Below the pieces are notes generated by a model. That model was not told where the DNA came from and made no database searches. It was given only the letters and a program-made list of their open reading frames with translations. A stretch of DNA of 64,000 bases from B73-G16 sp964611295 (GTDB taxonomy: Bacteria > Desulfobacterota > B13-G15), in assembly GCA_964611295.1 (NCBI GenBank), contig CAZSWV010000001.1, forward strand, positions 1 to 64,000. Reading direction: 5' to 3'. The position numbers and the translations under genes are program-made. Shown one piece after another: positions 1 through 8,470 of this stretch (its first letter is position 1; each line of letters starts with the position of its first letter).

Positions 1-59
1 CCATAAGAGAGGGTGGCAGGACCGTAGGCGCAGGAGTGGTAACAGAGGTAATGGAGTAG
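1..59 (+). CDS. tuf: Elongation factor Tu, C-terminal end only (partial)
   Basis: The window opens inside a coding frame (first full codon at base 3) whose last residues read IREGGRTVGAGVVTEVME before a TAG stop. This is the highly conserved end of EF-Tu domain 3. EF-Tu delivers aminoacyl-tRNA to the ribosome. It lies 22 nt ahead of rpsJ, the common bacterial tuf-rpsJ order, so the ribosomal promoter is probably upstream of the window. Confidence 0.93.
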   Translation, partial: IREGGRTVGAGVVTEVME

Positions 60-81
60 GTTTGGGCTTTGAGGGTCAGCT

Positions 82-399
82 ATGGCAGGGGAAAAAATAA
101 GGGTGTGTTTAAAGGCGTACGATCATCGGTTGTTGGACCGTTCTGTAAGGGAGATAGTGGATACGGCCAAGAGGACAGGGGCAAAGGTCGTAGGACCTGT
201 TCCCCTGCCTACGAGGATATATAAGTTCACCCTGTTACGTTCCCCTCATAAGCACAAAAGGGGGATGGAACAGTTCGAGATCAGGACCCACAAAAGGCTT
301 GTGGATATAATTGAGCCTACTCAACAAACAGTAGATGCCTTGATGAGGCTCGAACTTCCAGCAGGGGTTGAGGTGGAGATCAAACTCCCTAAGGAGTAA
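82..399 (+). CDS. rpsJ: 30S ribosomal protein S10
   Basis: 105 residues, normal length for S10, a 30S head protein that also serves as NusE with NusB in antitermination. The family segment LLRSPHKHKRGMEQFEIRTH is intact. First gene of the S10 operon; the next gene, rplC, starts 6 nt after its stop. A GAGG sits about 7 nt before the ATG. Confidence 0.97.
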   Translation: MAGEKIRVCLKAYDHRLLDRSVREIVDTAKRTGAKVVGPVPLPTRIYKFTLLRSPHKHKRGMEQFEIRTHKRLVDIIEPTQQTVDALMRLELPAGVEVEIKLPKE

Positions 400-405
400 C
401 CGGAG

Positions 406-1059
406 ATGTTCAAAGGGATAATAGGTAGGAAACTCGGTATGACGCAAGTATTTGACCAAAACGGTAACGTTGTGCCAGTAACGGTGATAGAAGCGGGGCC
501 TTGTGCTGTTGTTCAGGTAAAGACGGTGGAAAAAGAAGGCTATAACGCCCTTCAACTGGGGTTCATGCCTAAAAAACCGCAGAGGGTTAACAAACCCCTT
601 TTAGGGCATTTCAAAAAGGCAGGGATTGAGCCCTTTTATGTCCTTAAGGAGTTCAGGGTCGAAAGCGTAGAAGGCATAAGTGTGGGGCAGAAGGTAACCG
701 TTGAGGTCTTCAAGCCTGGGGACTATGTAGATGTAACCGGTTGGACCAAAGGCCGAGGATTTACCGGGGTCATGAAGAGGCACAACTATTCTGGAGCTCC
801 GGGGAGCCACGGTACAAGTGACTATCACCGCCACGGTGGGTCCGTGGGTTCCAACACCGACCCTGGTAGGACTTGGAAGGGGAAGGGGATGCCGGGCCAC
901 TACGGGAACGAGAGGGTTACGGTGCAAAACCTTTTGGTGGTGGATGTAAAACCTGAGGAAAACCTGCTTTTGGTGAAGGGTGCTGTCCCTGGTGGTCCTA
1001 ACTCCATAGTCCTAATAAAGGAAGCCAAGAAAAAGAGGGCAAAAAATGGCCAAGGTTGA
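406..1059 (+). CDS. rplC: 50S ribosomal protein L3
   Basis: 217 residues. L3 is an early-assembly 23S rRNA binder whose loop reaches the peptidyl transferase centre. The start MFKGIIGRKLGMTQVF and the late segment GHYGNERVTVQNLLVVDV are diagnostic, and the Gly/His-rich central loop (HNYSGAPGSHGTSDYHRHGG) is present. Its last 14 nt overlap rplD, which suggests coupled translation. Confidence 0.97.
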   Translation: MFKGIIGRKLGMTQVFDQNGNVVPVTVIEAGPCAVVQVKTVEKEGYNALQLGFMPKKPQRVNKPLLGHFKKAGIEPFYVLKEFRVESVEGISVGQKVTVEVFKPGDYVDVTGWTKGRGFTGVMKRHNYSGAPGSHGTSDYHRHGGSVGSNTDPGRTWKGKGMPGHYGNERVTVQNLLVVDVKPEENLLLVKGAVPGGPNSIVLIKEAKKKRAKNGQG

Positions 1060-1675
1060 TCTTTACAACCTCAACCGGGAAAAGGTAGGGGAATTGGACC
1101 TGAGGGATGAAGTGTTCCAAGCGCCTGTGAGGCCCCATCTGTTTTACGAAGTGGTGAAGTGGCAGTTGGCCAAAAGACGTCGGGGAACGCACTCCACAAA
1201 GACAAGGGCCGAAGTGTCGGGGGGTAGCCGTAAGCCTTGGCCTCAGAAACATACAGGTAGAGCAAGGCATGGGAGTATCCGTTCCCCTATATGGAGAAAA
1301 GGTGGGGTGGTGTTCGGCCCTAAGCCCAGGGATTATGAATACAACCTCCCCAAACGGGTGAGAAAGGAGGCCTTGAAGTCTGCTTTGAGCATGAGGTTTA
1401 AAGAAGGAAAGGTAATAGTGCTTGACGAGTTCAGGTTGCCTGAGATAAAGACGAAGAAATTCGTGGAGGCCATGGAGAAGTTGGGGCTTAAAGAACAGAA
1501 GACCCTTATAGTTGTGGACAGGAAGGACGAAGTGCTCGAGAAATCGGCAAGGAACGTCCCATGGGTTAAGGTCCTGAGATGGGAAGGGCTTAATGTTTAC
1601 GATGTACTTTATTACCCGAATTTGGTGATCCTTTCGGGTGCGATACCTAAGATTGAAGCGAGGTTACTCCAATGA
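1046..1675 (+). CDS. rplD: 50S ribosomal protein L4
   Basis: 209 residues, typical length. L4 binds domain I of 23S rRNA and its loop lines the exit tunnel; the loop motif KPWPQKHTGRARHGS is present. In enterobacteria L4 autoregulates the S10 operon, but the leader that would show this lies outside the window. It overlaps rplC by 14 nt and rplW by 4 nt (ATGA). Confidence 0.96.
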   Translation: MAKVDLYNLNREKVGELDLRDEVFQAPVRPHLFYEVVKWQLAKRRRGTHSTKTRAEVSGGSRKPWPQKHTGRARHGSIRSPIWRKGGVVFGPKPRDYEYNLPKRVRKEALKSALSMRFKEGKVIVLDEFRLPEIKTKKFVEAMEKLGLKEQKTLIVVDRKDEVLEKSARNVPWVKVLRWEGLNVYDVLYYPNLVILSGAIPKIEARLLQ

Positions 1676-1965
1676 AGGATTTGCATCGGGTGATAATAAG
1701 GCCGGTGATCACTGAAAAGGCCATGGAACAAAAGGAAAAGCTCAATAAGGTGACCTTTGAGGTGGCCAGGGACGCCAATAAAATGGAGATAAAGGAGGCG
1801 GTTGAGAAACTCTTCAACGTCAAGGTGGAAAAAGTAAACGTTATAAACGTACATGGCAAGAGGAAGGTGAGGTTCGGGAGGGTGTTCGGTAAAGAGCCCA
1901 GTTGGAAGAAGGCCATCGTGACCTTGAAGGCTGGATATAGCATAGAGTTCTTCGAGGGGGCATAA
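1672..1965 (+). CDS. rplW: 50S ribosomal protein L23
   Basis: 97 residues, usual length. L23 sits at the tunnel exit and docks trigger factor and SRP. The start (HRVIIRPVITEKAMEQKE) and the C-terminal strand after GKRKVRFGR match the family. ATGA overlap with rplD; 3 nt to rplB. Confidence 0.95.
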   Translation: MKDLHRVIIRPVITEKAMEQKEKLNKVTFEVARDANKMEIKEAVEKLFNVKVEKVNVINVHGKRKVRFGRVFGKEPSWKKAIVTLKAGYSIEFFEGA

Positions 1966-1968
1966 GGT

Positions 1969-2793
1969 ATGGGGATAAGGGGTTTTAAACCAACTTCTCC
2001 CGGAAGGCGTTTTATGACGGTTTCGACCTTCGAGGAGATCACGAAGGACGAACCGGAGTGGAGCCTGGTAGAACCGCTCAAGAAACATGCGGGTAGGAAC
2101 TGTTACGGTAGGATCACGGCCCGTCACCGGGGTGGAGGTCACAAGAGGCTTTACCGCATCATCGACTTCGTGAGAAGGGACAAGGCAGGGATACCGGCAA
2201 GGGTTGCTAGCATAGAATATGATCCTAACCGTTCGGCCCGTATAGCCCTCTTACATTATGCCGATGGGGAGAAACGCTATATCCTCTGGCCTGTAGGACT
2301 CAAGGTAGGCGACATCGTTATGGCAGGGGAAAACGCAGAGATAAAACCTGGAAATGCCCTACCCCTGAGGAACATCCCGGTAGGGACCTTGGTACACAAC
2401 GTGGAACTGAAGATAGGAGCAGGGGGACAATTGGCCAGGGCAGCGGGTACTTATTGTCAGATAATGGCCAAAGAGGGGGATTATGCCCACCTGAGATTGC
2501 CTTCAGGTGAGATCAGGCTAGTTCACCTTGACTGCTATGCAACAGTGGGGCAGGTGGGCAATGTGGACCACGAGAACATAACCATTGGGAAGGCGGGACG
2601 GGCGAGGTGGATGGGGTGGCGTCCTTTCGTTAGAGGCGTTGCCATGAACCCTATAGACCACCCCCTTGGTGGAGGAGAGGGTAGGGCCCATGGTGGGAGG
2701 CATCCTTGTAGCCCGTGGGGACAGTTGGCTAAGGGTTATAAGACACGAAGGAGGAAGGACACCGATAAATACATCATCAAGCGGAGGAAGTGA
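1969..2793 (+). CDS. rplB: 50S ribosomal protein L2
   Basis: 274 residues, full length. L2 is needed for subunit joining and peptidyl transferase activity. The segment VAMNPIDHPLGGGEGR, containing the conserved functional histidine, and the tail SPWGQLAKGYKTRRRK are present, as is the N-terminal TPGRR-like RNA-binding start (TSPGRRFMTV). Confidence 0.97.
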   Translation: MGIRGFKPTSPGRRFMTVSTFEEITKDEPEWSLVEPLKKHAGRNCYGRITARHRGGGHKRLYRIIDFVRRDKAGIPARVASIEYDPNRSARIALLHYADGEKRYILWPVGLKVGDIVMAGENAEIKPGNALPLRNIPVGTLVHNVELKIGAGGQLARAAGTYCQIMAKEGDYAHLRLPSGEIRLVHLDCYATVGQVGNVDHENITIGKAGRARWMGWRPFVRGVAMNPIDHPLGGGEGRAHGGRHPCSPWGQLAKGYKTRRRKDTDKYIIKRRK

Positions 2794-2795
2794 GG

Positions 2796-3083
2796 ATGCC
2801 TAGGTCTAAAAAGAAAGGGCCCTATGTAGATCCTAAGCTATTGGAGAAGGTCCGGAAACTTAAAGAAGAAGGCCGGACCGATAAGGTGATAAAGACCTGG
2901 TCAAGGCGGTCTACGATTATCCCTGAGTTTGTGGGGCTTACCTTTGCGGTGCACAACGGGATGAAGTTCATCCCCGTTTACGTGACCGAACAAATGGTGG
3001 GACATAAATTGGGGGAATTCGCCCCCACTAGGACCTTTAGAGGGCATGCGGGAGATAAGAAAACCAAGGTGGTGAAGAAGTGA
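2796..3083 (+). CDS. rpsS: 30S ribosomal protein S19
   Basis: 95 residues from the ATG at 2796. A GTG at 2790 is in frame, but the family begins at MPRSKKKGPYVDP, so the ATG is chosen. S19 binds 16S rRNA in the 30S head near S13. Motifs WSRRSTIIPEFVG and GEFAPTRTFRGHAGDKK are intact. The stop overlaps the rplV start by one base (TGATG). Confidence 0.95.
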   Translation: MPRSKKKGPYVDPKLLEKVRKLKEEGRTDKVIKTWSRRSTIIPEFVGLTFAVHNGMKFIPVYVTEQMVGHKLGEFAPTRTFRGHAGDKKTKVVKK

Positions 3084-3418
3084 TGGAGGTCAAGGCTACT
3101 GCGAAATACTTGAGGATATCGCCTTCAAAGGCAAGGCTTGTGGCCCGTCTGGTGAAAGGGAAAAAGGTGGATCAGGCGTTGGCCATCCTTGCCTTTACCA
3201 ATAAGAAGTTCGCCAGGATGCTTACTAAGGTGATACGTTCGGCCCTGGCGAATGCAGAACACAACACGGGGCTAGATGTAGACAAACTTTGGGTTAAAAA
3301 CGTCTTGGTGGACCAAGGGCCCATGTGGAAGCGGTGGATCCCCAGGGCCATGGGTCGGGCCACCATGATAAGGAAGAGGACAAGCCACGTAACGGTCATA
3401 TTAGAGGAGAGGAGATAA
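3083..3418 (+). CDS. rplV: 50S ribosomal protein L22
   Basis: 111 residues from the ATG at 3083; a GTG at 3080 would add one Met. L22 spans all 23S domains and its hairpin lines the exit tunnel (macrolide site). The conserved C-terminal MGRATMIRKRTSHVTVIL is present. Tightly packed between rpsS and rpsC. Confidence 0.95.
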   Translation: MEVKATAKYLRISPSKARLVARLVKGKKVDQALAILAFTNKKFARMLTKVIRSALANAEHNTGLDVDKLWVKNVLVDQGPMWKRWIPRAMGRATMIRKRTSHVTVILEERR

Positions 3419-3424
3419 GGGGAG

Positions 3425-4090
3425 ATGGGGCAGAAGGTTCATCCTGAGGGTTTTCGACTTGGTATAACCAAGACCTGGAAGGCCAAGTGGTATGCAGATA
3501 AAGGTTATGGAGACCTCTTAGAGGAGGACCTGAAGATCAGGCGTTATATAAAGCAAAAGCTCTACCACGCAGGTATATCGACCATCGAGATAGAAAGGGT
3601 CGCAGCCACAAAGGCGGGTCGTGTAAAGGTAGACATATGGACGGCAAGGCCGGGGTTGGTTATAGGGAAAAAGGGTGCAGAGGTAGAGAGCCTCAGGCGT
3701 GAACTCGAAACTATGACCGGTAAGGAAGTGGTGATTAACATAAGGGAAGTAAGGCGACCGGAGCTTGACGCACAGCTTGTGGCCGAAAACATAGCTTTCC
3801 AAATAGAGCGCAGGGTGAGCCACCGGAGGGCCATGAAGAGGGCCATTTCCATGGCCATGAAGCTTGGGGCTCAAGGGATGAAAGTGGCCTGCGCAGGGAG
3901 GCTTGCTGGGGCTGAGCTTGCAAGGAGGGAATGGTACAGGGAGGGGAGGTTACCGTTACAGACACTCAGGGCCGACATAGACTATGGATTTGCCGTAGCC
4001 AAGACCAAGTACGGGACAATAGGGGTGAAGGTCTGGATATACAAGGGAGAGATATTCCCTGGACAGGAGCGGGAAGATGCTTCAGCCTAA
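3425..4090 (+). CDS. rpsC: 30S ribosomal protein S3
   Basis: 221 residues. S3 lines the mRNA entry channel. The N-terminus MGQKVHPEGFRLGI, the KH loop GLVIGKKGAEVESLR (about residues 77-91) and the C-terminal GTIGVKVWIYKGE are present. It overlaps rplP by 14 nt. Confidence 0.97.
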   Translation: MGQKVHPEGFRLGITKTWKAKWYADKGYGDLLEEDLKIRRYIKQKLYHAGISTIEIERVAATKAGRVKVDIWTARPGLVIGKKGAEVESLRRELETMTGKEVVINIREVRRPELDAQLVAENIAFQIERRVSHRRAMKRAISMAMKLGAQGMKVACAGRLAGAELARREWYREGRLPLQTLRADIDYGFAVAKTKYGTIGVKVWIYKGEIFPGQEREDASA

Positions 4091-4493
4091 GAGGACCAAA
4101 TATCGTAAACAGCAACGGGGCCGCGTAAGGACAAGGGCCTTTGCGGGAAGTGAACTTCATCTAGGAGAGTACGGCTTACAAGCCCTTAAGGGATGTTGGC
4201 TTACGGCGAGACAGATCGAGGCAGCCAGGGTGGCGATCACCCGTTCTATCCGCAAGACCGGGAAGCTTTGGTTGAGGGTCTTCCCCGACAAACCGGTGAC
4301 TAAGAAGCCAGCCGAGACCCGGATGGGTAAGGGTAAAGGGGATGTCAAGGAATGGGTGGCTGTAGTTAAGGCTGGGAGGATCTTGTTCGAACTTGAGGGT
4401 GTGCCAGAAGAGGAAGCACGGGAGGCCTTCAGGTTGGCCTCTCATAAATTGCCTATTCCAGTGAGGTTCGTGAAGAGACAGGAACTGCCATGA
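4077..4493 (+). CDS. rplP: 50S ribosomal protein L16
   Basis: 138 residues, standard length. L16 organises the A-site region of 23S rRNA. The start LQPKRTKYRKQQRGR and the loop KPVTKKPAETRMGKGKGD are family signatures. It overlaps rpsC (14 nt) and rpmC (4 nt). Confidence 0.96.
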   Translation: MLQPKRTKYRKQQRGRVRTRAFAGSELHLGEYGLQALKGCWLTARQIEAARVAITRSIRKTGKLWLRVFPDKPVTKKPAETRMGKGKGDVKEWVAVVKAGRILFELEGVPEEEAREAFRLASHKLPIPVRFVKRQELP

Positions 4494-4711
4494 AGGCGAA
4501 GGAGCTAAGGATGTTAAGCGACGAGGAATTGCGGCGTAAGGAGAAGGAGTTACGGGAGGAGTTGTTCAACCTGAGGTTCCAACATGCCATAGGCCAGCTC
4601 ACCAATACTGCCCGTATCTCCCAGGTGAAGAGGGAAATAGCCAGGATAAAGACCATCCTGAGGGAACGCGAACTACAAAGGAGTGGTGGAGATGGTAGAA
4701 AGGGGTCATAG
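4490..4711 (+). CDS. rpmC: 50S ribosomal protein L29
   Basis: 73 residues, slightly longer than the common 60-70. An almost wholly alpha-helical, charged small protein at the tunnel exit next to L23. The segment LFNLRFQHAIGQLTNTARI matches the family. The 3' end overlaps the probable rpsQ start by 20 nt. Confidence 0.94.
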   Translation: MKAKELRMLSDEELRRKEKELREELFNLRFQHAIGQLTNTARISQVKREIARIKTILRERELQRSGGDGRKGS

Positions 4712-5012
4712 GAAGACAGAGATAGGGGTAGTGGTCAGTGACAAGATGGACAAGACCGTGGTGGTTCGGGTGGAGAGGCTTGTACAACATCCTAAATATG
4801 GTAAGGTCATAAGGCGTTTTACGAAATTCTATGCGCATGATGAAAAGAACGAATGTAAGGTAGGAGATAAGGTCTTGATAATAGAAACTAGGCCTTTGAG
4901 TAAGCTTAAGAGGTGGAGGGTGGTGAGGATCCTCGAGAGGGGCCTAAAAGGCGCTTCTGAAGTCCTCCCAGAGGAGGTGAGCGGCGATGATCAGGCCAAC
5001 GACAAAACTTGA
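4692..5012 (+). CDS. rpsQ: 30S ribosomal protein S17 with C-terminal extension
   Basis: 106 residues from the ATG at 4692 (GGTGGAG just upstream); an in-frame GTG at 4683 is the alternative start. S17 is a primary 16S rRNA binder with an OB fold. VVVSDKMDKTVVVRVERL and the segment around KYGKVIRRFTKFYAHDE identify it. About 20 residues longer than typical S17: a Glu/Asp-rich tail follows WRVVRILE. The end overlaps rplN by 26 nt. Confidence 0.94.
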   Translation: MVERGHRKTEIGVVVSDKMDKTVVVRVERLVQHPKYGKVIRRFTKFYAHDEKNECKVGDKVLIIETRPLSKLKRWRVVRILERGLKGASEVLPEEVSGDDQANDKT

Positions 5013-5352
5013 GGTTGCTGACAATACAGGGGTAAAGAAGATAATGTGTATCGGCATCCTCGGGGCAAAGAGGAAATATGCGACTGTGGGCGATATAATC
5101 ATCGCTTCGGTAAAAGATGCACTCCCGGGTTCGAAGATCGAGAAGGGCGATGTGGTAAGGGCAGTGGTCGTGCGGACCAAAAAGGAGATAAGGAGGCCAG
5201 ATGGGTCCTACATTAAGTTCGACGACAATGCAGCTGTTATAGTGAACCAGCAGAACGAACCTATAGGTACACGCGTTTTTGGTCCTGTGGCCAGGGAACT
5301 CAGGGCCAAGCATTTCATGAAGATCGTCTCTTTGGCACCGGAGGTCCTTTAA
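4987..5352 (+). CDS. rplN: 50S ribosomal protein L14
   Basis: 121 residues, normal. L14 forms an intersubunit bridge and binds RsfS. LEVADNTGVKKIMCI and the end MKIVSLAPEVL match. First gene of the spc block, but continuous with rpsQ, so S10 and spc genes are probably cotranscribed. Confidence 0.97.
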   Translation: MIRPTTKLEVADNTGVKKIMCIGILGAKRKYATVGDIIIASVKDALPGSKIEKGDVVRAVVVRTKKEIRRPDGSYIKFDDNAAVIVNQQNEPIGTRVFGPVARELRAKHFMKIVSLAPEVL

Positions 5353-5679
5353 ATGCGGAAGTTGCATGTCAAAAAAGGTGACCTTGTGGTGGTTATCGCA
5401 GGTAAGGACAGAGGGAAATCGGGAAGGGTCATTAAAGTCATCCCGAAGGAAGAGAAGGTAGTAGTGGAAAGGATAAACCTAGTGAAGAAACACGTAAGGC
5501 CTGGACCTACTACCGGACAAGGGGGGATATTGGAGGTTGAGGCCCCTATACACGTATCCAACGTCATGCCCCTTTGCCCTAACTGTAACAGGCCTACAAG
5601 GGTTGGCAGGAAGTTTTTGGAGGATGGCACTAAAGTAAGGGTTTGTAAACGTTGTGGAGAATCCTTGGACAAGAAGTGA
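5353..5679 (+). CDS. rplX: 50S ribosomal protein L24 (zinc-ribbon type)
   Basis: 108 residues starting immediately after the rplN stop. L24 nucleates 50S assembly. The KOW motif is at the N-terminus (KKGDLVVVIAGKDRGKSGRV), and two C-x2-C pairs in the C-terminal half (CPNCNRPTRVG and CKRCGESLD) form a probable zinc ribbon, the cysteine-containing version of the family. Confidence 0.96.
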   Translation: MRKLHVKKGDLVVVIAGKDRGKSGRVIKVIPKEEKVVVERINLVKKHVRPGPTTGQGGILEVEAPIHVSNVMPLCPNCNRPTRVGRKFLEDGTKVRVCKRCGESLDKK

Positions 5680-5690
5680 GGTGAAGGGCT

Positions 5691-6260
5691 ATGGGGTGGT
5701 CTCCGATGAAGGAATATTACTATAAGGAAGTCGTGCCGAAGATGATGGAGAAGTTCGGTTATCGGAACGTCATGGAAGTCCCGAGGCTTGTCAAAATAGT
5801 GGTGAATATGGGCCTTGGAGAGGCTATACAGGACATCAAGGTCCTTGAATCCTGCATGGAGGACCTAAAGGCTATAACAGGCCAACAGCCTGTTGTGACC
5901 AAGGCCAAGAAATCCATAGCCCAATTTAAACTCCGCAAGGGCATGCCCATCGGGTGTATGGTTACCTTGAGACGGGAGAGGATGTACGAGTTCTTCAACA
6001 GGCTTGTGAACATAGCCCTTCCTAGGATGAGGGACTTCAGGGGGCTTTCGCCTTATTCCTTTGACGGGCGAGGGAACTATACGTTGGGCCTGAGGGAACA
6101 GATCCTTTTCCCAGAGGTGAACTACGACAAGGTTTATAAGATCAAGGGGATGAACATCACGATAGTGACATCGGCAGAAACCGACGAGGAGGCCAGGGAA
6201 CTCTTAAAACTCATGGGTATGCCCTTCAGGGAGGAAAGGAGGGAAAGGGAAAGTGCCTAG
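5691..6260 (+). CDS. rplE: 50S ribosomal protein L5
   Basis: 189 residues from the ATG at 5691; an in-frame ATG at 5706 would give a start closer to the usual family length. L5 binds 5S rRNA in the central protuberance. KIVVNMGLGEA, ITGQQPVVTKAKKSIAQFKL and LGLREQILFPEVNYDK are present. It overlaps rpsN by 8 nt. Confidence 0.96.
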   Translation: MGWSPMKEYYYKEVVPKMMEKFGYRNVMEVPRLVKIVVNMGLGEAIQDIKVLESCMEDLKAITGQQPVVTKAKKSIAQFKLRKGMPIGCMVTLRRERMYEFFNRLVNIALPRMRDFRGLSPYSFDGRGNYTLGLREQILFPEVNYDKVYKIKGMNITIVTSAETDEEARELLKLMGMPFREERRERESA

Positions 6261-6438
6261 GAAGGCTCAGATAGAAAAGGCAAAGAGGCCGCCCAAGTTC
6301 AAGGTGAGACATAGGAACCGTTGCAGTATGTGTGGGCGCGCACGTGGATACTTTAGGAAGTTCAAGCTTTGTAGGATGTGTCTCCGGAAATACGCCCTGG
6401 AGGGGTTGATCCCAGGGGTTAGGAAGTCAAGTTGGTAG
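6253..6438 (+). CDS. rpsN: 30S ribosomal protein S14, zinc-binding type Z
   Basis: 61 residues, GTG start at 6253. The short S14 form with two C-x2-C pairs (CSMCGRARGYFRKF and CRMCLR), expected to bind one zinc ion. The end GLIPGVRKSSW is characteristic. It is translated from within the last codons of rplE. Confidence 0.96.
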   Translation: MPRKAQIEKAKRPPKFKVRHRNRCSMCGRARGYFRKFKLCRMCLRKYALEGLIPGVRKSSW

Positions 6439-6447
6439 GGAAGGGCC

Positions 6448-6843
6448 ATGATGACGGATCCTATTGCCGACATGCTGACGAGGATAAGGAACGCATTACA
6501 AGCCCGAAAAGAAGAGGTAGACGTCCCTTCTTCCAAGTTCAAGGTGAGGATTGCCGAAATCCTAAAGGAAGAGGGCTACATAAAGGGGTTCAAGGTTATA
6601 CCTGACAACAAGCAGGGGATCCTTAAGGTGTTCTTGAAGTACGGGGAAGACGGAGAGCCGGCTATTTCGGGCTTAAAGAGGGTCAGTAAGCCTGGGAGAA
6701 GGGTTTACGTGAAAAAAGACGAGATCCCCAGGGTGATGGGAGGGCTTGGTATAGCCATCCTTACCACCTCTCGGGGGGTTATGACCGACCGTGAAGCGCG
6801 TAAAGCGGGTGTTGGAGGAGAGGTAATTTGTTACGTATGGTAG
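6448..6843 (+). CDS. rpsH: 30S ribosomal protein S8
   Basis: 131 residues. S8 binds the 16S central domain. The start is MMTDPIADMLTRIRNA; the second ATG (6451) is an equally good start. The C-terminal GLGIAILTTSRGVMTDREAR is diagnostic. In E. coli S8 represses the spc operon; no operator could be judged here. Confidence 0.96.
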   Translation: MMTDPIADMLTRIRNALQARKEEVDVPSSKFKVRIAEILKEEGYIKGFKVIPDNKQGILKVFLKYGEDGEPAISGLKRVSKPGRRVYVKKDEIPRVMGGLGIAILTTSRGVMTDREARKAGVGGEVICYVW

Positions 6844-6852
6844 AGGTGGAAG

Positions 6853-7395
6853 ATGTCGCGGATTGGGAGAAAGCCTATTCCTATACCACAGGGTGTTGAG
6901 GTTAAGGTGGAAGGTGAACAGGTATTAGTAAAGGGTCCTAAGGGTGCCCTTTCACAAAAGATCCCCTTTGAAATAGAGGTTAAGGTCCTCGATGGGGAAG
7001 TGAAGGTGGACAGAAAAGTAGAGACCAGGAGAGCGCGGGCCCTTCATGGGTTGATGAGGAGCCTTATCGCCAACATGGTGCAGGGGGTCACCCAGGGATT
7101 TGAAAAGAGGTTAGAGATAGTCGGGGTTGGTTATAGGGCCCAACTTGAAGGCAGGACCCTTAGGCTAGCGCTTGGGTATTCCCACCCTGTCCTTTACCCG
7201 ATACCTGAGGGCATCGAGATTGAGGTGCCCCAGCCGACGAAGATCGTGGTAAAGGGCATTGACAAACAGAAGGTGGGTCAAGTCGCTGCTGAGATCAGGG
7301 CTTTAAGGGAGCCTGATTCCTATAAGGGGAAAGGCATTCGTTATGAGGGCGAAGTAGTAAGGCTAAAAGTCGGCAAAGGGAGGGGTAAGAAGTAA
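6853..7395 (+). CDS. rplF: 50S ribosomal protein L6
   Basis: 180 residues, standard length, two repeated alpha/beta domains. The start SRIGRKPIPIPQGVEV and the C-terminal REPDSYKGKGIRYEGE identify it. L6 lies at the factor-binding region near the sarcin-ricin loop. One nt separates it from rplR. Confidence 0.97.
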   Translation: MSRIGRKPIPIPQGVEVKVEGEQVLVKGPKGALSQKIPFEIEVKVLDGEVKVDRKVETRRARALHGLMRSLIANMVQGVTQGFEKRLEIVGVGYRAQLEGRTLRLALGYSHPVLYPIPEGIEIEVPQPTKIVVKGIDKQKVGQVAAEIRALREPDSYKGKGIRYEGEVVRLKVGKGRGKK

Positions 7396-7396
7396 G

Positions 7397-7759
7397 ATGT
7401 CGAAGAAGAGGCTTAAAGGCAGGTTGAGAAGGAAACTCAGGATTAGGAGGAAGATCTCCGGGACTCCTGAGAGACCAAGGCTTTGTGTGTACAGGAGCCT
7501 CAAGCACATGTACGCTCAGATCATAGACGATACAAAAGGGCACACCTTGGTGTCGGCCTCTACCTTGGACAAGGAGTTACGGGGCAAACTCAAGAGCACA
7601 GGGAACGTGGAGGCGGCCAGGGAAGTAGGTAGGTTGATAGCTAAAAGGGCTTTGGAAAAGGGGATAAAGAAGGTAGTTTTTGACCGTAATGGCTTCCTTT
7701 ACCATGGAAGGGTAAAGGCTGTGGCAGAAGGCGCAAGAGAAATGGGATTGGAGTTTTGA
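7397..7759 (+). CDS. rplR: 50S ribosomal protein L18
   Basis: 120 residues, normal. A 5S rRNA binder with L5. An Arg/Lys-rich N-terminus is followed by GTPERPRLCVYRSLKHMYAQ and the end VVFDRNGFLYHGRVKAVAEG, all family features. Confidence 0.96.
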   Translation: MSKKRLKGRLRRKLRIRRKISGTPERPRLCVYRSLKHMYAQIIDDTKGHTLVSASTLDKELRGKLKSTGNVEAAREVGRLIAKRALEKGIKKVVFDRNGFLYHGRVKAVAEGAREMGLEF

Positions 7760-7761
7760 AG

Positions 7762-8274
7762 ATGAGGAAAAGGCCTGTGAGGATCAATCCAGAAGGGTTA
7801 GACTTGACCGAAAGGGTAGTTTACATCAACCGTGTGTCAAGGGTTACCTCAGGGGGTAAGAGGTTTAAGTTCACGGCCCTTGTAGTGGTAGGAGATGGAA
7901 GGGGTATTGTGGGCTATGGGCTTGGAAAGGCCCAAGAGGTCCTTGAGGCCATAAGGAAAGGGGTGGAAAAGGCCAAAAAGAACTTAATACGCGTTCCCCT
8001 TTTGGGAACAACGATACCCCATGAGGTAATTGGGGAGTTCGGGGCTTCGAGGGTTTTGCTAAAGCCTGCCCGTGAAGGAACTGGGGTCATAGCGGGGGCC
8101 GTGGTAAGGGCGGTTATGGAGTGTGCGGGTATACAGAACGTGCTGACGAAGTCCCTTGGTTCTAATAACCCTCATAACCTCATAAAGGCTACCTTCGAAG
8201 GGTTGATGAGCCTTAAGTCACCTGAGGAAATAAGCAGAAAGAGGGGAAAAACCTTAAGGGAGATCCTAGGGTAG
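7762..8274 (+). CDS. rpsE: 30S ribosomal protein S5
   Basis: 170 residues from the ATG at 7762; an in-frame TTG at 7756 is less likely. S5 acts in decoding accuracy and mRNA unwinding at the entry site. The dsRNA-binding-like N-terminal fold (RVVYINRVSRVTSGGKRFKF) and the C-terminal TKSLGSNNPHNLIKATFEGL are present. Confidence 0.96.
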   Translation: MRKRPVRINPEGLDLTERVVYINRVSRVTSGGKRFKFTALVVVGDGRGIVGYGLGKAQEVLEAIRKGVEKAKKNLIRVPLLGTTIPHEVIGEFGASRVLLKPAREGTGVIAGAVVRAVMECAGIQNVLTKSLGSNNPHNLIKATFEGLMSLKSPEEISRKRGKTLREILG

Positions 8275-8284
8275 GTGGGAGCAG

Positions 8285-8470
8285 ATGGGCTATCTAAGGG
8301 TTAAATTGGTAAGGAGTCCTATAGGTAATCCGCAAAGACAGAGGGAAGTGTTACGTGGAATGGGGTTGAGGAAGTTGAACGATGAGGTGCTTTTGAAGGA
8401 CAGCCCTGAAACAAGGGGTATGATAAGGAAAGTGGCGCATTTAGTGGAGGTGAGGGAGGAAGATGCTTGA
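8285..8470 (+). CDS. rpmD: 50S ribosomal protein L30
   Basis: 61 residues, typical of the short bacterial L30. The start LRVKLVRSPIGNPQRQREVL and DSPETRGMIRKVAHLVEV match. It overlaps rplO by 8 nt. Confidence 0.95.
   Translation: MGYLRVKLVRSPIGNPQRQREVLRGMGLRKLNDEVLLKDSPETRGMIRKVAHLVEVREEDA

Noticed and set aside
1612..2142. Open frame of 176 codons antisense to rplD, rplW and rplB.
   Set aside because: It lies wholly opposite conserved ribosomal genes and its translation shows no recognisable domain.
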